Of a stretch of DNA of 64,000 bases, positions 37,322 through 45,982 are shown piece by piece (the stretch's first letter is position 1; the number at the start of each line of letters is the position of its first letter). Source of the DNA: Oscillospiraceae bacterium (GTDB lineage: Bacteria; Bacillota; Clostridia; Oscillospirales; Ruminococcaceae). The translations under genes and the position numbers were made by a program. Location of the stretch: assembly GCA_028692035.1 (NCBI GenBank), contig JAQUYD010000003.1, positions 62,001 through 126,000 of the forward strand. The letters run 5' to 3'. A model generated the notes under the pieces. The model did not search any database. It was not told the DNA's origin and saw only the letters and a list, made by a program, of their open reading frames with translations.

Positions 37322-39085
37322 CTACTCTTTGACCAGCAAGGCTGCCACCCGCTCCCGATCCGGGGTAACCACCGCTGTTTTAAACTGATCGTAAATCACC
37401 TTGCCCGGCTTTGCACCGGCGGGTTTTTTGACATTTTTGATGATCGTATAATCCACCGGTACCAGCGCCGAATCCCGGGCCCGACTGTGGTACGCGGCGA
37501 TGACCGCCGCCTCCTCCTGCGTCCGCTCAGGGATCTCGCGGCCGTCGGCCACTACTACCGTGTGGGAACCGGGGATCTTTTGGGTATGGAACCACAAATC
37601 ATAGTTGCGCGCGTCTTTCAGGGTCAGCCGGTCGTTCTGGACGTTATTGCGCCCCACCAGAATCGTGAACCCATCGGAGGAACGATATTCGATCGGCAAC
37701 AGCTTTTCCGGTTTTTTGTTCTTGCCTTTATAATTTTTAATGTAGCCCGTTTCGCTCAATTCTTCCCGAACCGCCGCCAATTCCGATTCCCTCACCGCTC
37801 GGGCCAAAGAGTCGAATACCGTATCCAGATACTGCAATTCCTCCCGGCTTTGGGCAATCAGCTCCTGCAGCTTTTTTTCCGCCGTGTCCAGCTTACGGTA
37901 CTCCACATAATACTTCTGCGCGTTTTTCGCCGGTGTCAGCGCCGGATCTAGCGGGATATCGATCATCGCCAGCGCTTCATCATAAAAATTCTGCGCCTGC
38001 AGTACGGTCTGCCCTTTCTCCATCTGATGGAGGTTCGCCTGGATTAAGTCGCCGTTTACCTTCAGCTTTTCCCGCTGGGCGCACTCTTTCAGCTCTTCCT
38101 CCTGAGCCGCGATCTTGCGGGAGATCCGGTCGGAGGTGTTGGCCAACAGCCGCAGCAGATCATGGGATCGCTGCTTCATCCGGTCCATCAAATCCCGCTC
38201 TGCATAAAAACTGTCCAACAACGCGGAATAGCTTTTCTCCTCCCGGGCGACCAAAGCCCCCCGATACTGGTGGATCGGCAAAAAGGAAAAATCCCGCGGC
38301 TTGCCGGTGGGCTCCAACAGGATGGTCGGGATACCGCTATGCTCGCGAAGGCGCAGCTGCAGCATGGATAGCCACTCGCCCAGCCGCTGTTTTTGCTCTC
38401 CGCCCATTTCGCCCGCCCGAACATTTTCACCGCGAATCGCATAATGTTCCGCTTCCCGGCAGGTCAGTGGGGACATGCCCAACACCGCCGCCAACAGCGC
38501 CTTGGAAATGTCCTTGTCCCCCTGAGCCACGACCTTCTCCACGACCTGGGGAATCTCCGCCTCCAGCAGATTCAGCTTATCCGGCTGCTGCGGCGGCAGC
38601 TGGTAGGTCATACCCGGCAGGACCTGCCGCACACTGGACATTTCCAGGTCGATCCGCTTGACCGCGTCAATAATCCGGCCGTTCTGGTCAATCAGCACCA
38701 GATTGGAATGGCGGCCCATGATCTCCACCGCCAGCGTCAGCTCCACCAAATCTCCCAGCTCGTTGACCGACTCGAACACCAGATGCAGGATGCGATCCAT
38801 CCCCATCTGCTCAATTCGTACCAGCCGGGCCGACCCCAGATGCTTTCGCAGCAGCATGCAGAACATCGGCGGCTGCTTGGGATTCTCCGGCGCCTGCTCG
38901 GTAAAATGGATACGGGGACTGCCTGCATTGGCCGAAAGCAGCAGCTTTCCCGCGCCGCCTTTCCACCGCAGGGCGATGATGATCTCTTCCCGCGTCGGCT
39001 GGTGGATCCGATCCACCCGGGCATCCAGCGCTTTCTCGGCCAGCTCGTGGCGCAGTTGATATAAGAACATGCCATCTAAAGCCAT
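37322..39085 (-). CDS. rqcH: Ribosome-associated quality control protein Rqc2/RqcH (NFACT, FbpA-like)
   Basis: 587 residues. NFACT-N domain from MALDGMFLYQLRHELAEKA, central coiled coil at about 290-440, and the C-terminal NFACT-R domain with GFTILVGRNNVQND and DLWFHTQKIPGSHTVV. The bacterial protein binds split 50S subunits and adds C-terminal alanine tails; older annotations call it fibronectin-binding. ATG 39085 follows AAGGGG, 3 bases after trmK. Confidence 0.93.
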   Translation of the reverse strand: MALDGMFLYQLRHELAEKALDARVDRIHQPTREEIIIALRWKGGAGKLLLSANAGSPRIHFTEQAPENPKQPPMFCMLLRKHLGSARLVRIEQMGMDRILHLVFESVNELGDLVELTLAVEIMGRHSNLVLIDQNGRIIDAVKRIDLEMSSVRQVLPGMTYQLPPQQPDKLNLLEAEIPQVVEKVVAQGDKDISKALLAAVLGMSPLTCREAEHYAIRGENVRAGEMGGEQKQRLGEWLSMLQLRLREHSGIPTILLEPTGKPRDFSFLPIHQYRGALVAREEKSYSALLDSFYAERDLMDRMKQRSHDLLRLLANTSDRISRKIAAQEEELKECAQREKLKVNGDLIQANLHQMEKGQTVLQAQNFYDEALAMIDIPLDPALTPAKNAQKYYVEYRKLDTAEKKLQELIAQSREELQYLDTVFDSLARAVRESELAAVREELSETGYIKNYKGKNKKPEKLLPIEYRSSDGFTILVGRNNVQNDRLTLKDARNYDLWFHTQKIPGSHTVVVADGREIPERTQEEAAVIAAYHSRARDSALVPVDYTIIKNVKKPAGAKPGKVIYDQFKTAVVTPDRERVAALLVKE

Positions 39086-39088
39086 TTC

Positions 39089-39784
39089 TTACCCCTTTTC
39101 TTCGCACTTCCTGCAAATTTCCTCTATTTCTTCCGCCAATCGGTAATATTTTTCTGTTTTATCACGGTTTGTATTCGATTTTTCCAGTCCAGCCCCAATG
39201 GCGCGGACCGAATCGGCCTGCCGGTTTAAATAGGCCAGCGCCGCAGGGGATGGATCCTGGGGCAGCAGGCCCACCCGCGCAAACAGATCTGCCACTGTTT
39301 TCTGCTCGCCGCTCCAGCGCACCTGCATCACCGTATAAACAAATCCTTTGGCCTGGGCAGCCCGCTCCTGCAAAATCTCATAGCCCCGCTGGTATAGGCC
39401 GGCCCGCAACTCGTGAACCTTGGTCATGGGCTGCAGTATAAACCGCTGGGTCGGGATTTCCCACCTGGCTTCGTCTAAAATGTGCAAAATCATATCCCCG
39501 CCCATCCCGGCAATAATCACGTCGTCTACTTGTTGGGAAGCAAGCCCTTTCAGCCCGTCCCCCAACAACAGCTGTACCCGCTGGGTAAGACCGTATTTTT
39601 CCAACGTTTCCGCCGCTTTTTCCAACGGCTGCCGGTGGATATCGCATGCGTATCCAAATACCGCTTTGCCACTTTGCAAAAGGCTGGCGATCAGATAACC
39701 GTGATCCGTTCCCACATCGGCCACCCGGACGCCGGGCCGGACCATCTCTTCCACCGCGGCCAGGCGGTCGTCTAAAACGATCAT
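39089..39784 (-). CDS. trmK: tRNA (adenine22-N1)-methyltransferase
   Basis: 231 residues. The SAM fold begins LDDRLAAVEEMVRPG with motif I VADVGTDHGYL and motif IV IIAGMGGDMI, the TrmK pattern; a C-terminal coiled coil follows. In many Firmicutes trmK follows rpoD; here its neighbour is rqcH. ATG 39784 after AGGGGGG. Confidence 0.92.
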   Translation of the reverse strand: MIVLDDRLAAVEEMVRPGVRVADVGTDHGYLIASLLQSGKAVFGYACDIHRQPLEKAAETLEKYGLTQRVQLLLGDGLKGLASQQVDDVIIAGMGGDMILHILDEARWEIPTQRFILQPMTKVHELRAGLYQRGYEILQERAAQAKGFVYTVMQVRWSGEQKTVADLFARVGLLPQDPSPAALAYLNRQADSVRAIGAGLEKSNTNRDKTEKYYRLAEEIEEICRKCEEKG

Positions 39785-39809
39785 CCGTCATCCCCCCTTC
39801 GTCTTTCCT

Positions 39810-39838
39810 ATTGTACGCTAAAACCGTCAGAAGGACAA
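39810..39838 (-). promoter_or_regulatory. Promoter of trmK-rqcH
   Basis: Minus strand TTGTCC (39833-39838), 17-base spacer, TACAAT (39810-39815), 25 bases before the start. Confidence 0.75.
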
Positions 39839-39906
39839 GTACCGCCTTTGAGCCCTGCCGGACCGCCCTGCCCTCCCGTTTTTCGCTCAAAAGCTGGGCC
39901 TCATTC

Positions 39907-39940
39907 AAAAGGCCGGACGGATTGCTCCGTCCGGCCTTTT
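39907..39940 (-). terminator. Terminator of the MFS transporter gene
   Basis: AAAAGGCCGGACGG pairs CCGTCCGGCCTTTT; the hairpin begins at the stop codon of the MFS gene. Confidence 0.85.
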
Positions 39941-41223
39941 CATTCCGCCAGTGGCGCTTCGGTATGGACATAGGTCTCCAGCCGTTTTGCCGCCAAAGAA
40001 CTGACAAAAATCGCCGCATATTGTAACACGGTCAGCAATAGGATCCCCCAAATGCTCCCACCGGGCGTTTTCGGCATCAACATGACCAACAGGACGCCGG
40101 CCACCCGCCCATAATCCAGGAAAAAGCTTTTGACGGTGGAAAATTCCGCCGATTCAGTGCTGGTCGGGCAGGTTTTCTGCACAACGCTATAATAAATGCC
40201 ATTGCCAGGTGAAATTAAAAAGTTGTTGAAAAACGCGTTGATCCCGCTGAATAACAGGATGGTCGCAACATTCATCCGCACAAACAAAATCAGGGTGCAC
40301 ACCAGCATGGTGGTAACGCCTCCTGTCATGTACCGGACCCGGTTGGAGGGCTTGAGCCGTTTGCCCAACACCCAATAGGCCAGAATCGAGAATAAGCCGG
40401 TCAAAAGTGTATTGGCGCCGATCAGCGCTTCGCTCTGGATCAGCTCAAACAGCAGGATATTCAGATAAAACGCCAGTGTTCCCTCCCGAATGCCCTTTAA
40501 AAACTCTGCGCAGACCGTTTCCAGCATCAGCGGATTGCGGAAGGTTTTTTGAAACCCTCGTTTCAGGCTGACCTTGACGTCGATCATTTGATCCTTTGGA
40601 AGCTTTTTCAAGTAGAATACCGTGACCACTGCCACCGCAATGGACAAAGCAAACATGATGTAGTATCCCAGCAGGCCGCCTTCCATTACCCCTTCGCAGG
40701 CGGAAATGATCCCGCCGGTGAGGGTCGGCATCACGAGATTGACAATGCCGGTGCCCATCCCGATGACTGACAGGGAAACGTCCCTGTTTTCATCAGTGGT
40801 ATAAAGCGGAACCTTCATGCTGTATCCCATCCAATAGTAGCCGCCCGCCCAGGAGACCAAAAACGCAATGACCGGCATAAACCATACTGCCGCGTCCATC
40901 ACGCAAAGGAAAAACGCATACAGAAAAATAAAGGTGAAAAAGCCCAGCCGCATCGCCTTGGTAGATCCCTTTTTGCTGGCATAATGCATGGCCAGCGTCG
41001 TGCCGATGGGGTTAAATACATAGGTAATGAGATTGTACTGCAAAGTAGTATCCGCGCCGCCAGTCAGCCGGAAAAAGAGCGTATTGATAAATACCGTTTG
41101 CAAATTGTTGAAGATCAAAAAACCAAAATGCAGCAGTACAAAAGTGCGGAACGTACCGGTCAACCGGTCCAGGCCCAAAATTCCGCCAGCCCTTGCCAAA
41201 AAACGCTTCCACCCGTTTTCCAT
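39940..41223 (-). CDS. Major facilitator superfamily transporter
   Basis: 427 residues with about 12 hydrophobic helices and no other domain. Loops such as MHYASKKGSTKAMRLG and LGKRLKPSNRVRYMTGG sit at the two places where MFS proteins carry basic cytoplasmic loops. Substrate unknown and no neighbouring enzyme hints at it. The frame is open to 41418 but ATG 41223 after GGGGGAT gives a normal start before the first helix; the upstream part overlaps the promoter. Confidence 0.82.
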   Translation of the reverse strand: MENGWKRFLARAGGILGLDRLTGTFRTFVLLHFGFLIFNNLQTVFINTLFFRLTGGADTTLQYNLITYVFNPIGTTLAMHYASKKGSTKAMRLGFFTFIFLYAFFLCVMDAAVWFMPVIAFLVSWAGGYYWMGYSMKVPLYTTDENRDVSLSVIGMGTGIVNLVMPTLTGGIISACEGVMEGGLLGYYIMFALSIAVAVVTVFYLKKLPKDQMIDVKVSLKRGFQKTFRNPLMLETVCAEFLKGIREGTLAFYLNILLFELIQSEALIGANTLLTGLFSILAYWVLGKRLKPSNRVRYMTGGVTTMLVCTLILFVRMNVATILLFSGINAFFNNFLISPGNGIYYSVVQKTCPTSTESAEFSTVKSFFLDYGRVAGVLLVMLMPKTPGGSIWGILLLTVLQYAAIFVSSLAAKRLETYVHTEAPLAE

Positions 41224-41277
41224 CTGATCCCCCTGCTTTCCTGTTGTGATCCGTCTTCGCCGGTTTTGTCCTAGGAC

Positions 41278-41306
41278 ATTATAGTACGAATCCTCTTCAA
41301 TTGCAA
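41278..41306 (-). promoter_or_regulatory. Promoter of the MFS gene
   Basis: Minus strand TTGCAA (41301-41306), 17-base spacer, TATAAT (41278-41283). Confidence 0.8.
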
Positions 41307-41316
41307 CCTGAAAAAA

Positions 41317-41348
41317 ACAAAAAAACCGCCGTGAAATCACGGCGGTTT
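41317..41348 (-). terminator. Terminator of the zinc-ribbon gene
   Basis: ACCGCCGTGA/TCACGGCGGT hairpin followed on the minus strand by seven T, just before the MFS promoter. Confidence 0.85.
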
Positions 41349-41378
41349 CATCATTTGCAATAGGGTTTGTGAAAACGA

Positions 41379-41657
41379 TTAGTCTTCGCCTTTCATTTTC
41401 GCAAAGCATTCGCTGCAATAGACGGGTCTGTCGTCTCTGGGTCTAAAGGGAACCTTTGCCTCTTTGCCGCAGCTTGCGCAAACGGCGGTGAACATTTCTC
41501 TTTCAGGTCTCGCATTGTTTTTACGGGAATCGCGGCAAGCCTTACATCTCTGGGGCTCGTTCACGAAGCCTTTTTCCGCGTAGAACTCCTGCTCGCCAGC
41601 AGTGAAAATAAACTCCGAGCCACACTCTTTGCAAATAAGGGTTTTGTCCTGGTACAT
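41379..41657 (-). CDS. Zinc-ribbon domain protein of unknown function
   Basis: 92 residues with three to four cysteine knuckles: CKECG near residue 9, CKACRD near 38, CASCG near 60 and CSEC near 81. The middle segment FYAEKGFVNEPQRCKACR is the signature of a small zinc-ribbon family widespread in Clostridia, function unknown. ATG 41657 follows CGAGGT; the frame is open upstream to 41759 without a ribosome site. A TATAAT at 41749-41754 (minus) may be its -10. Confidence 0.78.
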   Translation of the reverse strand: MYQDKTLICKECGSEFIFTAGEQEFYAEKGFVNEPQRCKACRDSRKNNARPEREMFTAVCASCGKEAKVPFRPRDDRPVYCSECFAKMKGED

Positions 41658-41782
41658 GTCTTTTACCTCGCTTAATGAATTAGAATTTGCCCATCGACAT
41701 ACCGCATCGACATTGATAAACAACGCTTCGCCTGATATTCCAAGAGGCATTATACCCAATAGCCTGATGACAGGCTAACGGT

Positions 41783-42391
41783 TCAAAGATTACCGCGGCT
41801 TTGTACCTTCCGCAGTTTCCGGCGGATGCGCTGCAACGCGTTGTCCACCGATTTTTCAGGGCATTTGAGCTTTTTCGCCATTTCCTCGTAACTGAAACCT
41901 TTCAGGTAAAGCTGGAGCGTTTCTTTTTCTAAGGGAGATAAAAGCGCGATGACCTGTTCCCGCATCCGGCGGGACTCTTCTTCCAAAATAACTGCTGCTT
42001 CCGGCCCTGATTGCCGCCAATCGGACGGCAAACCGGAAAGTTCCGTTTCTTCCAACGGTACTGAATCGTTGAGCGGGCGGCTTTTGTCCGCATTCTGGCG
42101 GCGCACCGCCGAAATCAACTGGCGCTTGATGCAAAGCCCGGCAAAAGCGGAAAAGGATATGCCTTTCTCTGGCCGGAAGGAGCGAATTGCCTTCAGAAGA
42201 CCAAGATATGCCTCCTGTAAAAGGTCGTCCCGTTCCATGCCCGCCGCCCGATAACTGCCGCACAAGCGAACCACCAAATGGTCATAATGGGCGATCAAAC
42301 GGTTAAGCGCCCCGTGATCTCCCTCTTGCGCGTCCATCCAAAGCTGCTCATCAAATCCGGTATTTTGGGGCAACCCACTTGCTTTCTTCAT
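41783..42391 (-). CDS. Sigma-70 family RNA polymerase sigma factor (SigH-like)
   Basis: 202 residues. Region 2 (RLIAHYDHLVVRLCGSYRAAG, LLQEAYLGLLKAIRSF) and region 4 (LSPLEKETLQLYLKGFSYEEMAKKLKC) are clear, with SVDNALQRIRRKL as recognition helix. The arrangement fits the SigH/Spo0H group, which in Bacillus starts sporulation and competence. Start is uncertain: ATG 42391 has no strong ribosome site. Usual neighbours of sigH (rlmB, secE) are not present, so the assignment to SigH proper is tentative. Confidence 0.85.
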   Translation of the reverse strand: MKKASGLPQNTGFDEQLWMDAQEGDHGALNRLIAHYDHLVVRLCGSYRAAGMERDDLLQEAYLGLLKAIRSFRPEKGISFSAFAGLCIKRQLISAVRRQNADKSRPLNDSVPLEETELSGLPSDWRQSGPEAAVILEEESRRMREQVIALLSPLEKETLQLYLKGFSYEEMAKKLKCPEKSVDNALQRIRRKLRKVQSRGNL

Positions 42392-42431
42392 AGGCACACG
42401 TCCCAAATGATACTTCAATCCAGTTTCTTTC

Positions 42432-42460
42432 AGTGTATACCGCCGCGCTGCAAAAGTCAA
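42432..42460 (-). promoter_or_regulatory. Promoter of the sigma factor gene
   Basis: Minus strand TTGACT (42455-42460), 17-base spacer, TACACT (42432-42437), 40 bases before ATG 42391. Confidence 0.75.
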
Positions 42461-42521
42461 GAGAAATAATCGCGCGGCCAAAAGGAAAGGCCCGCATTAT
42501 TTTTCCCTCTCCAATGCGCTT

Positions 42522-43922
42522 TTATTCAGTCGCCGGCGCCGGACCGGCAGTTCCCCCTTTTTTCTTTTCCCGGGTTACATCTACAACCCAGCGGTTGCCG
42601 CATAAGCGGATCAGCCCCGCAGCGCAGGTGAAAATTTCAGAGGACCGCAGGCACAGGTACACCGCCCAAATCGGCCAGTGAAACACCAGCCCGGACAAAA
42701 ATCCTAGCGGCACCGACAAGCCCCACATGGCGCCCACGTCGCAGATGAGGACAAAGCGGCTGTCACCGCCGCCCCGTAGGGTGCCAAACATGTTGATGTT
42801 GCCCATGGCCTGGAAAATGCAGATCACGCACATCAGGTTCATGATGGAGTAAGCGATTTCCTTGGTGGAATCGGCCACATTGTAAAAATCGATCATAAAA
42901 CCACGCAGCCCGAAAATCATGGCAGAGGCCAGCAGCCCCAACCCCAAACTGATCACGATGAAGGTCTTCGACTGCGCCCGTGCCTTTTCTTTCTCCCCGG
43001 CGCCAATGCTGTTGCCGGTCATAACCGACGCGGCGTTGGCCGCGCCCCAGATAAAGAAAGAGGTCATCTGAAACACAATGTCGCAGATGCTGTTGGCGGC
43101 CACTGCCTCCGCGCCGATCCGGCCCAGAACTACTGCGGCCATGGAATTGCCCAACGACCAGAACAGCTCGTTGCACAACACCGGCGCGCCGTATTTCATA
43201 AACAGCTTGAGTACGGCAACATCCACCCTGCACCAGAAATCCTTGAGCCGAAAACGGACCTTTTCATCAAACCGGAACAGGAACACCGTGATGATAGCCA
43301 GTTCCACCAGCCGGGCGATCATGGTCGCCAACGCGGCGCCTGCCACGCCCATCTGTGGCATCCCAAATTTACCAAAGATCAGACAGTAGTTGAACACCAC
43401 ATTGACCAGCAGCGACGCAATCGTGCTGTACAGCGCGATTTTCACCGTTCCCACCGTACGCAGAATACTGGTGGTCGTAATGGTGAAGGCGTTGGCCAGA
43501 TAGATCACACCGCAATAACGCAGATAGCGGATTCCTTCGTAAATGATCGCTTCGTCGTTGGTAAAAATCCGCATCAACATCTCTGGGAAGAAAGTGGCGC
43601 CAACGGCGAATAGCAGCGCAATGCCCATCGAAATACGGTAGGTCAGGCTCATAACCTTGCGGATTGATTCGGTGTCCTGCCGCCCCCAGTACTGGCTGGT
43701 CAGAATGCCCGCGCCGCCGGTCAGCCCAAAGTTAATCATCATGAAAATAAAGCCAACCTGGTTTGCAAGGGAAGAAGCGCTCATCGCCACCTCGCCCAGC
43801 TGGCCCAGCATGATCGTGTCCAGCATACCGACGGCTGAGGTCACCATATTTTGCAGTGCAATCGGCACGGCAATGGCCAACACCGTTCTGTAAAAATTTT
43901 TGTCTCTGACAATCAGACTCAT
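42522..43922 (-). CDS. MATE family efflux transporter 1
   Basis: 466 residues, 12 predicted helices in two MatE halves (AVPIALQNMVTSAVGMLDTIMLGQLG at the start, GAPVLCNELFWSLGNSMAAVVLG opening the second half). Sodium- or proton-driven export of cationic drugs or metabolites. It is a close paralogue of the next gene upstream: the same motifs recur in order at the same spacing. ATG 43922 after GAGGAGG. Own promoter. Confidence 0.92.
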   Translation of the reverse strand: MSLIVRDKNFYRTVLAIAVPIALQNMVTSAVGMLDTIMLGQLGEVAMSASSLANQVGFIFMMINFGLTGGAGILTSQYWGRQDTESIRKVMSLTYRISMGIALLFAVGATFFPEMLMRIFTNDEAIIYEGIRYLRYCGVIYLANAFTITTTSILRTVGTVKIALYSTIASLLVNVVFNYCLIFGKFGMPQMGVAGAALATMIARLVELAIITVFLFRFDEKVRFRLKDFWCRVDVAVLKLFMKYGAPVLCNELFWSLGNSMAAVVLGRIGAEAVAANSICDIVFQMTSFFIWGAANAASVMTGNSIGAGEKEKARAQSKTFIVISLGLGLLASAMIFGLRGFMIDFYNVADSTKEIAYSIMNLMCVICIFQAMGNINMFGTLRGGGDSRFVLICDVGAMWGLSVPLGFLSGLVFHWPIWAVYLCLRSSEIFTCAAGLIRLCGNRWVVDVTREKKKGGTAGPAPATE

Positions 43923-43961
43923 AAATCCTCCTCATATTCGCTTTTGCCTGTCATTTCAAAA

Positions 43962-43993
43962 AGAACAGGACTTCCGCCGAAGCTGAAGTCCCG
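43962..43993 (-). terminator. Terminator between the two MATE genes
   Basis: Minus strand GGACTTC/GAAGTCC hairpin followed by TGTTCTTTTT. Confidence 0.6.
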
Positions 43994-44040
43994 CCTCAAC
44001 TGTTTCTGGTGTACAGTGAACAGGCAGATTTCGCATTTTT

Positions 44041-44071
44041 ATTATAAACCTTAGATCAGCTCCAATGTCAA
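44041..44071 (-). promoter_or_regulatory. Promoter of MATE gene 1
   Basis: Minus strand TTGACA (44066-44071) and TATAAT (44041-44046), both consensus but 19 bases apart. It lies upstream of the hairpin at 43962-43993, so the transcript starts before that hairpin. Confidence 0.6.
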
Positions 44072-44124
44072 GAGCGGCATCAAAAAAGCGCCCAGATGAT
44101 CTGGACGCTTTCACAATGGCCGCG

Positions 44125-45528
44125 CTACACCTGCTGGATCTCTTCCTCCAGAACCTCTTCTTTTTCCGATTCACTTCGCGTCACGTCCTTAATCCACTTG
44201 CCGGACAGAATCCGGAACACACAGGCGACGGATTTGAAAATATCCCCGGAGCGCAGGCACAGGTACACCACCCACACCGGCCAATGAAACACCAGCCCGG
44301 CCAGCCAGCCCATCGGCACCGAAAAGAACCACATGGAGGTCACATCAAAAATCAGCACGAACCGGCTGTCGCCGCCTCCCCGCAGGGTGCCGAACATATT
44401 CACGCTGGAAATTGCCTGGAAGATGATTAGGATGCACATCATATCCATGATAGAATATGCAATGGCGCGCGTCTCTTCCGTTACCTTGTAAAAGTCGATC
44501 ACCGGTCCCCGGATCGCGAACATCACCAGCGATGACAGAAGACCAAACCCGATGCTCACCACAAACAGCGTCAGTGATTGGTTACGGGCCCGTTTGTATT
44601 TGCCTTCGCCAATGGTATTGCCCGCCATCACGCCCGCCGCCTGACCAACGCCTTGGTTGATAACCGAGGTGCACTGGAAAATCACTTGGCAGATGCTGTT
44701 TGCAGCTACAAAGCCGGACCCCATGTGCCCCATGATGACCGACAGCATGGTGCTGCCGATAGACCAGAGCATCTCGTTGCACAGCACCGGCGCGCCATAG
44801 CGCATATAAATCCCCAGGACTTCCCGGTCGATCTTCTGGAAAATATCCCGCACCTGAAAGCAGATTTTTTTGTCAATGCGAAACACATAGACAACGATGA
44901 TCGCGCATTCCACAACACGGGCGATAACGGTGGCGATGGCCGCCCCGGCAATTCCCATTTTGGGAAATCCAAAATGCCCGAAAATGAAGCAATAGTTGAA
45001 AAATACATTCACAAAGAAGGAGACGACATACATATACAGCGTAATCTTAACCGTTCCCACTGTGCGCAGGATACTCATGGAAGTCATGGTAAAACCGCTG
45101 ACCCAGTAGGTGAACGCAATAATCCGCAGGTACAAAGCGCCCGCCTCGATGACGGCCGGCTCTTCGGTGTAAAAGCGCATCAGTACATCGGGAATGGCCA
45201 GTGCCAGGACGGTAAAAACGGTCGCCAGCGCCATCGAAATCTTGTAAGCCATGCTCATGACCTTCCGGATGGACGCAGGGTCTTTTCTTCCCCAATACTG
45301 GCTGGTCAAAACGCCGGCCCCAGCGGTAAGCCCCAGGTTCATAATCTGGTAGATAAATCCGATTTGATTTCCCAGGGCAGAGCCGCTCATTGCCACCTCG
45401 CCCAGTTGCCCCAGCATGACCGTATCCAGTAGGCTGACGGCAACGTTAATCAGATTTTGCAGCGCCAGCGGAATGGCAATTGCCGCCATTTTTTGATAAA
45501 ACTGTTTATCTTTTACCCAAAAACTCAC
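44125..45528 (-). CDS. MATE family efflux transporter 2
   Basis: 467 residues, paralogue of MATE 1 (shared blocks include LQNLI/LQNMV start, VLTSQYWGR, SILRTVGTVKI, GAPVLCNE and NMFGTLRGGGDSRFVLI). Starts at GTG 45528 directly after AGGAGGAAAATCC; no ATG is suitably placed. Role as for MATE 1; the two may differ in substrate. Confidence 0.92.
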   Translation of the reverse strand: MSFWVKDKQFYQKMAAIAIPLALQNLINVAVSLLDTVMLGQLGEVAMSGSALGNQIGFIYQIMNLGLTAGAGVLTSQYWGRKDPASIRKVMSMAYKISMALATVFTVLALAIPDVLMRFYTEEPAVIEAGALYLRIIAFTYWVSGFTMTSMSILRTVGTVKITLYMYVVSFFVNVFFNYCFIFGHFGFPKMGIAGAAIATVIARVVECAIIVVYVFRIDKKICFQVRDIFQKIDREVLGIYMRYGAPVLCNEMLWSIGSTMLSVIMGHMGSGFVAANSICQVIFQCTSVINQGVGQAAGVMAGNTIGEGKYKRARNQSLTLFVVSIGFGLLSSLVMFAIRGPVIDFYKVTEETRAIAYSIMDMMCILIIFQAISSVNMFGTLRGGGDSRFVLIFDVTSMWFFSVPMGWLAGLVFHWPVWVVYLCLRSGDIFKSVACVFRILSGKWIKDVTRSESEKEEVLEEEIQQV

Positions 45529-45597
45529 GGATTTTCCTCCTCTTTCTATTTTAACCTTTTCTTTTGAATCATTTCAGTTGTGTTATCGTTTCATAAC

Positions 45598-45626
45598 ATT
45601 ATAATATGAGTTTGATAGATATGCAA
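45598..45626 (-). promoter_or_regulatory. Promoter of MATE gene 2
   Basis: Minus strand TTGCAT (45621-45626), 17-base spacer, TATAAT (45598-45603). Confidence 0.8.
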
Positions 45627-45716
45627 GTCTCTCCACCGCTAAAAATAAAATCGATGTAAAATAGACGGGGGAATTGCGTTGATGGGTAAAATTCTTTCCT
45701 TCTCGGCAAAAAGCTC

Positions 45717-45744
45717 TTGATTCTTTTTGATTTTTGTGTATAAT
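45717..45744 (+). promoter_or_regulatory. Promoter of tRNA-Leu
   Basis: TTGATT (45717-45722), 16-base spacer, TATAAT (45739-45744), 12 bases before the tRNA. Confidence 0.8.
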
Positions 45745-45756
45745 ATATTAAGTGAC

Positions 45757-45843
45757 GCCGGTATGATGGAATTGGCAGACGTGCTGGACTCAAAATCCAG
45801 TGGTAGCGATACCGTGTCGGTTCGACCCCGACTACCGGCACCA
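45757..45843 (+). tRNA. tRNA-Leu (CAA)
   Basis: 87 nt class II tRNA with a long variable arm and encoded CCA. Acceptor GCCGGTA pairs TACCGGC; anticodon stem CTGGA/TCCAG holds CTCAAAA, anticodon CAA. Confidence 0.96.
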
Positions 45844-45845
45844 GA

Positions 45846-45887
45846 AAAGAGTCTCGATACGCATTATGCGTATGGGACTCTTTTTTT
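45846..45887 (+). terminator. Terminator of tRNA-Leu
   Basis: Imperfect hairpin AAGAGTC-GATACGC / GCGTAT-GACTCTT followed by seven T. Confidence 0.8.
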
Positions 45888-45889
45888 GT

Positions 45890-45949
45890 AAAAACAGGCA
45901 TAACAAAAGGGCCGCCCGATTGGACGGTCCTTTTGTTATGCCTGTTTTT
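45890..45949. terminator. Long-armed terminator after the solute-binding protein gene
   Basis: Arms 45890-45910 and 45929-45949 are perfect 21-base complements, extended by a near-perfect GGGCCGCCC/GGACGGTCC. It faces the binding-protein gene (minus) and stacks next to the tRNA-Leu terminator. Confidence 0.8.
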
Positions 45950-45982
45950 AATTGCTCATTGTAAATTTGCCCGTAAAAATTA

